Shown here: one piece after another, positions 1 through 6,224 of the stretch | How positions within the stretch are numbered: the first letter of the stretch is position 1 | Layout of the letters: each line of letters opens with the position of its first letter | NCBI GenBank assembly: GCA_902465755.1 | Contig: CABQOK010000055.1 | Coordinates: 1-7,872 of the forward strand | DNA: 7,872 nucleotides | Origin: an uncultured Anaerococcus sp. | Lineage (GTDB): Bacteria > Bacillota > Clostridia > Tissierellales > Peptoniphilaceae | Reading direction: 5' to 3' | Program-made: the position numbers and the translations under genes | The notes under the pieces: generated by a model | What the model saw: only the letters and a program-made list of their open reading frames with translations | What the model was told of the DNA's origin: nothing | The model's database searches: none

Positions 1-999
1 AATGAAGGCTTATTAAAGGAGTTGTTCGATAAATATACTGACTATGACTTAAAATTACCTATAGATAGGATGGATTATTCAGAAGCTATAAGTTCTTACG
101 GATCTGATAAGCCAGATTTAAGATATGGTTATAAAATTAATGATATAAGTAGTTTATTTGCTAGTAGCGACTTTAAAGTTTTTGCTGACAATACAAAAGA
201 TGGTAGATCTGTAAGAGCAATAAATTTTAAGAATATTGCAGATAATTATTCAAGAAAACAATTAGATAAATTAACAGATTTTGTTAAAGATTATGGTCTT
301 AAAGGTTTATCTTATATCAAATACTCTGATAATATGCAATCATCAATAAAGAAGTTCTTAACAGATGATATAATTGAAGGACTTAAAGATAAGCTTGGAA
401 TGGAAGATGGTGATTTGATCTTAATTGGAGCAGATAAGGATAAAACAGTTCTTGAAGCTATGGGAGCTCTTAGAAGAAAAGTAGCAAAAGATAATAATCT
501 GATTGAAAAAGAATACGCTCTTTGCTGGGTTGTGAACTTCCCTATGTTCGAATATAGCGAGGAAGAAGACAGATATGTTTCTCAACACCATCCATTCACA
601 ATGCCAAATGAAGAAGATATAGACTTGCTATTAACTGAACCTGAAAAAGTAAGAACTCAAGCTTATGACATTGTTATAAACGGTGATGAGATGGGAGGAG
701 GATCTGTAAGAATTAACAATTCTGATCTTCAAGAAAAAGTATTTGAAGCACTTAAGTTAAGTGATGAAGATATAAAGAATAAATTTGGCTTCTTCATAGA
801 AGCTCTCCAATATGGAACGCCACCACATGCAGGTCTAGCATACGGTCTTGATAGGTTAGTAATGCTTTTTGCAAAAACAGACAATATAAAGGATATTATT
901 GCTTTCCCTAAGACACAGTCTGCTACATGTCCATTGACAGAAGCACCAAGTCTTGTTGATGGGAAAGCTTTGGATGAATTAAATATAAGATTAAGGTAG
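1..999 (+). CDS. aspS: Aspartyl-tRNA synthetase, C-terminal part (5'-truncated by window edge)
   Basis: Class II synthetase that charges tRNA-Asp with aspartate in the cytoplasm. The frame is open from base 1, so the true start lies outside the window; the TTG at 22 is an internal Leu codon. The visible 332 residues begin just after where motif 2 should be. They contain the bacterial signature YGSDKPDLR (from about 97), the inserted GAD domain (roughly residues 58-157), HHPFTMP (about 586-606), the ATP-site segment NGDEMGGGSVR (about 679-711), and class II motif 3 GLDRLVML (844-867) followed by AFPKTQSATCPLTEAPS. Bacterial AspRS is usually near 590 aa, so a bit more than half is present. The anticodon-binding domain is missing, so I cannot tell whether the enzyme is discriminating or also charges tRNA-Asn. 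The usual Tyr in NGYE is Asp here, a position I believe tolerates change. The downstream gene follows after 5 bases, suggesting co-transcription. Confidence 0.97.
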   Translation, partial: NEGLLKELFDKYTDYDLKLPIDRMDYSEAISSYGSDKPDLRYGYKINDISSLFASSDFKVFADNTKDGRSVRAINFKNIADNYSRKQLDKLTDFVKDYGLKGLSYIKYSDNMQSSIKKFLTDDIIEGLKDKLGMEDGDLILIGADKDKTVLEAMGALRRKVAKDNNLIEKEYALCWVVNFPMFEYSEEEDRYVSQHHPFTMPNEEDIDLLLTEPEKVRTQAYDIVINGDEMGGGSVRINNSDLQEKVFEALKLSDEDIKNKFGFFIEALQYGTPPHAGLAYGLDRLVMLFAKTDNIKDIIAFPKTQSATCPLTEAPSLVDGKALDELNIRLR

Positions 1000-1004
1000 G
1001 TTTT

Positions 1005-1421
1005 ATGGATACAGTTAGAAAAGAAGGAATAGTAATCGATAATAACAAGGGAAATTTAAAAGTACAGATTTTTAGGAACGGGGCATGTGGAGCATGTGCT
1101 GCCAAAGGCTCTTGTGCTGAGAAAAAAACTACAGAAATTGAGCTTTTCTCATATGAAGATCTTAAAAAAGGCGATCATGTTATTATTGAAGGATCTTCAA
1201 GCGAAGTAAGCAAATTAACAGCTACTGTATATATTGTACCAGTAGTTATGATGTTGATGGGAGCCCTTATTCCTAATATTTTTCTAAAAAACACATCTAT
1301 GGATATTAATCTATTGACATTGATATCAGTAGCAATATTTTTCGCTATATCAATTATTTTTATGAAGAAACTAGATAAAAATGTTAAGAATAAAAATATG
1401 ATGAGAGTGAGAAAGGCATAA
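1005..1421 (+). CDS. RseC/MucC-family (SoxR-reducing-system type) small membrane protein
   Basis: A 138-residue protein of RseC/MucC type. The N-terminal cytoplasmic part (1-70) carries the family cysteine motif C-x2-C-x5-C at C28, C31 and C37 (1086-1115), the likely metal or redox site. Two hydrophobic helices follow at about 72-94 and 101-121, and the tail is short and basic. In E. coli, RseC works with the Rnf electron-transport complex to reduce SoxR, and it also modulates the sigma-E regulator RseA/RseB. In Bacillota the family's role is poorly defined, and no rnf, soxR or sigma-factor gene is visible here, so the function in this organism is unknown. The start is supported by an AGGTAGG-like SD that overlaps the aspS stop. 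The stop overlaps the glyA start (TAATG), so translation of glyA is probably coupled to it. Family assignment is fairly sure, function is not. Confidence 0.82.
   Translation: MDTVRKEGIVIDNNKGNLKVQIFRNGACGACAAKGSCAEKKTTEIELFSYEDLKKGDHVIIEGSSSEVSKLTATVYIVPVVMMLMGALIPNIFLKNTSMDINLLTLISVAIFFAISIIFMKKLDKNVKNKNMMRVRKA
1314..1341 (+). promoter_or_regulatory. Candidate internal promoter ahead of glyA
   Basis: A perfect TTGACA -35 box (1314-1319) is followed after 16 bases by TATTTT (1336-1341), which matches four of six -10 positions. It lies inside the second membrane helix of the RseC-like gene and would start transcripts about 70 bases before glyA. AT-rich hydrophobic coding sequence produces such matches by chance, so this is only a candidate. 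Confidence 0.2.
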
Positions 1422-2662
1422 TGAATTATTCAGAAATAGAAAAGTTCGATCCAGAAGTTTATCATGCCTTGATAAAAGAGCTTCAAAGACAAGAAAGAAA
1501 TATTGAACTTATTGCATCTGAGAATTATGTACCAAAAGCAATATTAGAAGCTGATGGGAGTATCCTCACAAACAAGTACGCTGAAGGACTTCCGGGAAAA
1601 AGATATTACGGTGGATGTGAGAATATTGATATCATAGAGCAATTAGCCATAGATAGGGCCAAGTCCCTATTTGGGGCTGATCATGTTAATGTCCAAGCTC
1701 ACTCAGGTTCCGATGCAAATTCAGCTGCCTATTTTGCGCTCTTAGAAGATGGGGATAAGGTTCTTTCTATGAACTTAGATGAAGGTGGTCACTTATCTCA
1801 TGGTTCCAAGGTCAATCACTCTGGAAGAAGATATGATTTTTATCATTATGGAGTTGACGAGGAAACAGGTCTTATAGATTATGATCATGTTTTAGATCTT
1901 GCTAGAGAGATTAAGCCTAAACTTATAGTTTGTGGGGCAAGTGCTTATCCTAGAGAAATAAATTTTAAGAAATTTAGGCAAATCGCTGATAATGTCGGGG
2001 CTCTATTAATGGCAGATATTGCACACATTGCAGGACTTGTAGTTTGTGGTGAGCACATGTCACCTATTGATTTTTGTGATGTAGTAACCTCAACCACCCA
2101 CAAAACACTAAGAGGTCCAAGGTCAGGAATCATCCTTTGTAAGGAAAAATGGGCCAAGAAAGTTGATAAGGCAGTTTTTCCTGGACTTCAAGGAGGTCCG
2201 TTAGAGCATATTATTGCAGCGAAGGCTATTGGATTTAAGCAAAATTTAGACCCTAGCTGGTTAACTTATATAAAACAAGTAAAGGCAAATGCAAAACAGA
2301 TGGAAGTATCCTTCAAAAAGAATAAATTTGATTTAGTTTCTGGAGGAACTGACAACCATCTATTGCTTTTAGACTTAAGAAATATGGGAATTACTGGAAT
2401 AGAGGCACAAAACTTACTCGATGAAGTCTATATTACAAGCAATAAAAATACCATCCCAGGAGAAGAATTATCTCCTAATATAACAAGTGGATTAAGAATA
2501 GGAACTGCTGCAGTTACTACAAGAGGGATGAGGGAAGCTGAAATGGAAACTATAGTTGACTTGATTAAGAAAACTTTGAAGAAAGAAGATACTGTGGAAA
2601 ATATTAGAAAAGAAGTAGAAAGCTTAACTAAAAGATTTCCAGTATATGGAGAAGTAATATGA
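1421..2662 (+). CDS. glyA: Serine hydroxymethyltransferase
   Basis: PLP-dependent, fold-type I enzyme that interconverts serine and tetrahydrofolate with glycine and 5,10-methylene-THF, the main source of one-carbon units. At 413 aa it is full length. Visible landmarks are IASEN (32-36), NKYAEGLPGKRYYGG (51-65), the PLP-stacking His in EGGHLSHG (H124), ADIAHIAG (D199, H202), the Schiff-base lysine in TTHKTLRGPR (K228), GGTDNHL (308-314) and the substrate-carboxylate Arg in SGLRIG (R359). Several usually constant positions differ. NVQPHSGSQAN is NVQAHSGSDAN (A93, D98), the segment usually MNLAHGGH is MNLDEGGH, and PGTQGGPLMH is PGLQGGPLEH. All catalytic residues I can name are kept, so activity is likely. 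The ATG shares one base with the preceding TAA, with an AAAGG SD four bases upstream. The stop overlaps the der start by four bases. Confidence 0.96.
   Translation: MNYSEIEKFDPEVYHALIKELQRQERNIELIASENYVPKAILEADGSILTNKYAEGLPGKRYYGGCENIDIIEQLAIDRAKSLFGADHVNVQAHSGSDANSAAYFALLEDGDKVLSMNLDEGGHLSHGSKVNHSGRRYDFYHYGVDEETGLIDYDHVLDLAREIKPKLIVCGASAYPREINFKKFRQIADNVGALLMADIAHIAGLVVCGEHMSPIDFCDVVTSTTHKTLRGPRSGIILCKEKWAKKVDKAVFPGLQGGPLEHIIAAKAIGFKQNLDPSWLTYIKQVKANAKQMEVSFKKNKFDLVSGGTDNHLLLLDLRNMGITGIEAQNLLDEVYITSNKNTIPGEELSPNITSGLRIGTAAVTTRGMREAEMETIVDLIKKTLKKEDTVENIRKEVESLTKRFPVYGEVI
2648..2654 (+). promoter_or_regulatory. Ribosome binding site that decides the der start
   Basis: GGAGAAG inside the last codons of glyA places GGAG seven bases before the ATG at 2659. 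A second in-frame ATG at 2665 would sit farther from it, so the 2659 start (protein beginning MKMPIV) is preferred. Confidence 0.6.
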
Positions 2663-3972
2663 AAATGCCGATAGTAACTCTTGTCGGAAGGACAAATGTT
2701 GGAAAAAGCACTTTATTTAACAGACTTGTAGGCAAGAGAAAATCAATCACTGAAGACGTATCTGGCGTAACAAGGGATAGGATTGTAGATAAGGTTGAGT
2801 GGCAAAACAACGAATTCTTGCTAGTCGATACAGGTGGTCTCGATATTTCCAATAAGGAAGTAATGAATACTGAGATTAAATCCCAAGTAGAAAAAGCCCT
2901 CATGGAGACAAATCTGATTCTTTTTGTTGTAGATGGCAAGGAGGGAGTCAATCCTTACGATGTTGATATAGCAAACGAAATTAGAAAATATAATAAGCCA
3001 GTTATAATAGTCGCTAATAAACTAGATTCATTCAAAATCCCTGATGACATATACGACTTTTATCAATTTGGCTTTGACGATATGTCAATGATTTCTGCTG
3101 AGCAAAGTAAGGGATTAGGAGATTTATTAGATAAGATCGTTTCTTTCATCGACTTTTCTTCTTTTGATCAAGTAGAAGATGAAACAAGAATCGCTATTAT
3201 TGGGAAGCCAAATGCCGGTAAGTCCTCCCTAGTCAACCTATTATTAAATGAAGAAAGAATGATAGTTACAGATATTGCGGGAACTACTAGAGACGCTGTA
3301 GATAGCTACTGGCAATATAATGACCAAAATTATGTTCTTATTGATACAGCGGGACTTAGAAGAAAATCAAAGGTCAAAGAAAACGTAGAATACTATGCGA
3401 ATCAAAGGACCTTCGATGCTGTCGATAGTTCAGAGATATGTTTGTTCTTGATTGATGCAAATGTTGGGGTAACCGAACAAGATGCTAAAATTGCTGGATA
3501 CGCTCACAATCAAAAAAAGGCAATAATAATAGCAGTAAACAAGTGGGATTTGGTTGATAAAGAGACAAATACCATGAGAAATTTAGAAATGGACATTAGA
3601 GAAACACTATCATTTGCTCCTTATGCTCCAATAGTATTTATTTCAGTTCTAGAAAATAAAAGAATTGATAAATTATTAGAATTATTTGAGATAGTTTCTA
3701 ACAATTATCATACGAGAATTAAAACTGGTGTTTTAAATAATATTTTACAAGATGCGATATTATTAAATCCACCACCTCAAGATAAGGGTAAGAGACTTAA
3801 GATATATTATATGTCACAAGTATCTACAGCACCTCCAAAGTTTATGCTTTCCATAAACGATAGAGACCTTGTTCACTTCTCATATACTAGATATCTAGAA
3901 AATCAAATAAGGCAAAATTATAGTCTTGTTGGTGTACCGTTTAGTTTTGTTTTTAAACAAAAAGGTGAGTAA
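2659..3972 (+). CDS. der: Ribosome-assembly GTPase Der (EngA), double Era-like GTPase
   Basis: Essential cytoplasmic GTPase needed for maturation of the 50S ribosomal subunit. It has the Der layout of two G domains in tandem plus a C-terminal KH-like domain, at the normal length of 437 aa. G domain 1: P-loop GRTNVGKS (10-17), GVTRD (36-40), DTGG (57-60), NKLD (120-123), SAEQSKG (146-152). G domain 2: P-loop GKPNAGKS (182-189), GTTRD (208-212), DTAG (229-232), NKWD (294-297), with a degenerate G5 ISVLENKR (328-335) where ISALxGxR is usual. The KH-like domain covers roughly 350-437 and includes LVHFSYTRYLENQIRQNY (404-421). The first P-loop has Thr where Pro is usual (GRPNVGKS). The ATG overlaps the glyA stop (ATGA), and plsY starts two bases after the der stop. 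The der-plsY-gpsA order is common in clostridia. Confidence 0.97.
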   Translation: MKMPIVTLVGRTNVGKSTLFNRLVGKRKSITEDVSGVTRDRIVDKVEWQNNEFLLVDTGGLDISNKEVMNTEIKSQVEKALMETNLILFVVDGKEGVNPYDVDIANEIRKYNKPVIIVANKLDSFKIPDDIYDFYQFGFDDMSMISAEQSKGLGDLLDKIVSFIDFSSFDQVEDETRIAIIGKPNAGKSSLVNLLLNEERMIVTDIAGTTRDAVDSYWQYNDQNYVLIDTAGLRRKSKVKENVEYYANQRTFDAVDSSEICLFLIDANVGVTEQDAKIAGYAHNQKKAIIIAVNKWDLVDKETNTMRNLEMDIRETLSFAPYAPIVFISVLENKRIDKLLELFEIVSNNYHTRIKTGVLNNILQDAILLNPPPQDKGKRLKIYYMSQVSTAPPKFMLSINDRDLVHFSYTRYLENQIRQNYSLVGVPFSFVFKQKGE

Positions 3973-3974
3973 AA

Positions 3975-4550
3975 ATGATCTTACTAATCGCTTTATTATC
4001 CTATATATTAGGTTCTGTTCCTTTTGGTTTTATAATTGGAAAGATATTTTTTAAAACAGATTTAAGAAGACTTGGTTCAGGTAACGTAGGAGCTACAAAT
4101 GCTTTAAGAAACTTTGGAAAATTTGCTGGATTTACTACCTTCCTTTTCGATTTCCTAAAGGGTAGCCTCGCTTGCTATCTAGGGGGAAAATATGGAGGAG
4201 AGTTAGGTCAGGCTGTAGCTATGTTTTTTGTAGTAATAGGACATATGTATAGCTTTATACTCAAGTTTAAATCCGGTAAGGGTGTTGCCACCTCGTTTGG
4301 AGCACTTCTTACAATAGACTATAGATTTGCTTTAGCACTTCTAGCAATATTCATTGTTTTGGTTCTTATATTTAGGATAGTTTCTTTATCATCTATAACA
4401 ACAGCCATAATTGCAGCTGTTCTTTCAGTATTTAGATATAATATCAGCTATCTAAGCTTAGCTATTGTTTTGATAGCATCTTTGGTAGTTTTCAAGCATA
4501 AGGATAATATAAGAAGATTAAAGTTAGGCGAAGAGAAGAAAATATTTTAA
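3975..4550 (+). CDS. plsY: Acyl-phosphate:glycerol-3-phosphate acyltransferase PlsY
   Basis: Integral membrane enzyme that transfers the acyl group from acyl-phosphate to sn-glycerol-3-phosphate, giving lysophosphatidate, the first membrane step of phospholipid synthesis in most Gram-positive bacteria. At 191 aa it has normal length and several hydrophobic helices (about 1-22, 50-66, 76-97, 108-133, 138-172). The three conserved cytoplasmic motifs are visible: motif 1 SGNVGATNALR (35-45), motif 2 IGHMYSFILKFKSGKGVAT (88-106) and motif 3 KHKDNIRRLKLGEE (174-187). Motif 2 deviates from the common GHxFPxFxxFKGGKGVAT by Ser93 for Pro and Ser100 for the first Gly. The SD AAGGTGAG spans the end of der. 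gpsA, which supplies its substrate, follows after eight bases. Confidence 0.95.
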   Translation: MILLIALLSYILGSVPFGFIIGKIFFKTDLRRLGSGNVGATNALRNFGKFAGFTTFLFDFLKGSLACYLGGKYGGELGQAVAMFFVVIGHMYSFILKFKSGKGVATSFGALLTIDYRFALALLAIFIVLVLIFRIVSLSSITTAIIAAVLSVFRYNISYLSLAIVLIASLVVFKHKDNIRRLKLGEEKKIF

Positions 4551-4558
4551 GGAGTCTT

Positions 4559-5542
4559 ATGGAAATATCTATTATAGGGTCAGGTAGTTGGGCTACTGCC
4601 ATTGCAAATCTCCTAAGCGAAAATCAAGATGTTATTATGTATGCTAGAGATATAAATGTAGTTAACTCCATTAATGAAAATCACATAAATACTAAGTATT
4701 TTCCTGACAAGAAATTAAGAGAAAACATAAGAGCTACGGCAAATGTTGAAGAACTTTTCGAAAATAAATATATAGTAAACGCTATTCCAACTCAGAGTAT
4801 AAGAAGCGTTTATGAAAATCTCGATCCCTTTTTTGATAAGAGCAAAGTGATAATAAATCTATCAAAGGGATTGGAACTTAATACTCACTTTAGAATCTCA
4901 GAAATATTGGAAGATATATTAGGAGATATAAATTATGCTATTATAAGCGGACCTTCCCATGCAGAAGAAGTAATAAAAGGGATGCCAACGACACTTGTTT
5001 GTGCATCAAATGATATAAAGTTTGCCAAGAAGATTCAAAATATATTTAATAGAGATTACTTTAGGGTATATACATCTACAGATGTTATTGGAGTTGAGAT
5101 AGGAGGAAGTATCAAGAATATACTTGCCTTTGGCATTGGAATGGCCGACGGCTTATCTTATGGAGATAACTCTAAAGCAGCTCTTATAACAAGGGGAATT
5201 CATGAGATGGAAAGATTTGCGAATAGTTTCGGAGCAGATGAGAAAACAATAAATGGGCTTTCAGGAATTGGAGATCTCATTGTTACGGCCACTAGCAATC
5301 TTTCGCGAAATTATAGGGCTGGTAAGCTTGTTGGTGAAGGATATAGCATTGAAGATAGCATAGCTAAGGTAAAGATGGTCGTAGAAGGTATTCCTACTAC
5401 TCGAGCAGTCTATGAACTTTCTAAAGAAAAAAATATTGAGATGCCTATTACTTATGAAATCTACAAGGTTTTATTTGAAGGAAAGTCAGCTCATCAATCC
5501 GTTAAGGATTTGATGGCTAGAGACTTAAAAAATGAATATTAA
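4559..5542 (+). CDS. gpsA: NAD(P)+-dependent glycerol-3-phosphate dehydrogenase
   Basis: Cytoplasmic enzyme that reduces dihydroxyacetone phosphate to sn-glycerol-3-phosphate, the backbone of phospholipids and the substrate of the adjacent PlsY. It is 327 aa, the normal length. The N-terminal Rossmann fold begins IIGSGSWATAIA (5-16), where the usual GtA after the tryptophan is ATA. Further landmarks are NAIPTQSIR (74-82), SKGLE (102-106), SGPSHAEEV (130-138), and the catalytic-domain motif GVEIGGSIKN (178-187, K186), followed by GDNSKAALITRG (202-213), GLSGIGDLIVTATS (233-246) and SRNYRAG (249-255). VEGIPTTRAVYEL lies at 275-287. The SD AAGGAG overlaps the plsY stop, four bases before the ATG. 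It is probably the last gene of the upstream unit, since a 67-base gap with a candidate promoter follows. Confidence 0.97.
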   Translation: MEISIIGSGSWATAIANLLSENQDVIMYARDINVVNSINENHINTKYFPDKKLRENIRATANVEELFENKYIVNAIPTQSIRSVYENLDPFFDKSKVIINLSKGLELNTHFRISEILEDILGDINYAIISGPSHAEEVIKGMPTTLVCASNDIKFAKKIQNIFNRDYFRVYTSTDVIGVEIGGSIKNILAFGIGMADGLSYGDNSKAALITRGIHEMERFANSFGADEKTINGLSGIGDLIVTATSNLSRNYRAGKLVGEGYSIEDSIAKVKMVVEGIPTTRAVYELSKEKNIEMPITYEIYKVLFEGKSAHQSVKDLMARDLKNEY

Positions 5543-5555
5543 ATTCGAAATATTC
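5534..5555. repeat. Small perfect inverted repeat at the gpsA stop
   Basis: GAATATT (5534-5540) and AATATTC (5549-5555) are perfect 7-base reverse complements separated by eight bases that contain the palindrome TTCGAA. The left arm includes the gpsA stop, and the right arm is followed by TTCTTATT. It could be a weak AT-rich terminator for gpsA, or an operator overlapping the candidate -35 of sepF. In sequence this AT-rich it may also be chance. Confidence 0.35.
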
Positions 5556-5573
5556 TTCTTATTAAGATATAAT
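5545..5573 (+). promoter_or_regulatory. Candidate sigma-A promoter for sepF
   Basis: A perfect TATAAT (5568-5573) lies 17 bases after TCGAAA (5545-5550), which matches TTGACA at four of six positions. Transcription would start near 5580, leaving about 30 untranslated bases that end in the strong SD AAAGGAAG (5597-5604). This is the only non-coding gap wide enough for a conventional promoter in the window, which raises its credibility. Confidence 0.55.
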
Positions 5574-5609
5574 GTAATAGAGAGATAAAAAAACGCAAAG
5601 GAAGTAATT

Positions 5610-6194
5610 ATGTTAGATAGGTTTAAAGAATTTATAGGTATTGACGACAAATACGATGATTACGATGAGGATCAGTTGTATTACGACGATTTAGAAGAAG
5701 AAACAAAAGAAGAAGATAATAATGTATCTGAGAAGGACGAAACTTATAAATCATATTTTTCTGACTCAGACTTTAAGAGTGAAGAAAGTGATGAAAGTTT
5801 CAAGCCATCATTTCAAGATAGCTTTAAGAATAATTCTTCGTTTAAGAGTTCTAGATCATCAAGAAGAGGAGATAATGTAGTTAAAATGAGTGATAAAAAT
5901 TTTGCTGGATCAAATACAATGAGAATTTCAATTCAAGAACCATTAGATTATGAAACAGACGCACCAAAAGTAATTGATGATATCCTTAACAAAAAGGTAG
6001 TTGTCCTAAACTTAGAGATGGTTGAATCAGATACAAGAAGGCAAATCTTTGACTTTGTAAGTGGTGCCGTCTATGCTTTAAGTGGTACTGTTGAGAAAGT
6101 TACAAAAGGAATATTTGTTATAAGCCCTAATGGCATACAAATCGATCCGGCTGTTACTGACCAAATCTCTGAAGGAAATTATAATCAATTATAG
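5610..6194 (+). CDS. sepF: Cell division protein SepF (YlmF), FtsZ membrane anchor
   Basis: SepF binds the FtsZ C-terminal tail and tethers the Z-ring to the membrane, shaping the division septum in Gram-positive bacteria. The N-terminus MLDRFKEFIGI fits the short amphipathic membrane-binding helix. Residues about 12-100 form a probably disordered linker, very acidic at first (12-45), then rich in Ser, Phe and Lys, then basic near SSRRG (83-87). The conserved SepF domain runs from about 102 to 185 and shows VVVLNLEM (130-137), RRQIFDFVSGAVYALSGTV (143-161) and IFVISPNGIQI (168-178). At 194 aa it is longer than B. subtilis SepF (about 150 aa), the extra length being linker. The SD AAAGGAAG lies five bases before the ATG. 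It likely has its own promoter upstream, and its stop is overlapped by a terminator, so it may be transcribed largely on its own. Confidence 0.95.
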   Translation: MLDRFKEFIGIDDKYDDYDEDQLYYDDLEEETKEEDNNVSEKDETYKSYFSDSDFKSEESDESFKPSFQDSFKNNSSFKSSRSSRRGDNVVKMSDKNFAGSNTMRISIQEPLDYETDAPKVIDDILNKKVVVLNLEMVESDTRRQIFDFVSGAVYALSGTVEKVTKGIFVISPNGIQIDPAVTDQISEGNYNQL

Positions 6195-6224
6195 ATCGAT
6201 CTAAAAAATCGATCTTTATTTTTT
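6193..6224 (+). terminator. Rho-independent terminator after sepF
   Basis: AGATCGAT (6193-6200) pairs perfectly with ATCGATCT (6208-6215) around a seven-base loop CTAAAAA, followed by TTATTTTTT (6216-6224). The left arm overlaps the sepF TAG stop, and the U-tract ends on the base before the ylmH ATG. The 8-bp stem has three G-C pairs, so it is modestly stable but has the classic layout. It should reduce or regulate read-through from sepF into ylmH-lspA-ung. Confidence 0.75.

Noticed and set aside
22..24. TTG as the start of a 325-residue protein
   Set aside because: The frame is open through base 1, and the upstream codons match the AspRS continuation, so this is an internal Leu codon in a truncated aspS.
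934..962. TTGACA near the end of aspS as a promoter for the RseC-like gene
   Set aside because: No acceptable -10 box at 15-18 bases, and the bases encode the conserved LTEAP segment of AspRS.
923..1105. Minus-strand open frame of 60 codons across the aspS/RseC-like junction
   Set aside because: It lies opposite two well-supported genes, has no recognisable protein and no SD; it is a shadow of the coding frames.
1945..2157. Minus-strand open frame inside glyA
   Set aside because: Antisense to a conserved enzyme core; composition reflects the opposite strand.
2628..2951. Minus-strand open frame of 107 codons over the start of der
   Set aside because: Ser/Thr/Leu-rich translation typical of an antisense shadow; no motif or SD supports it.
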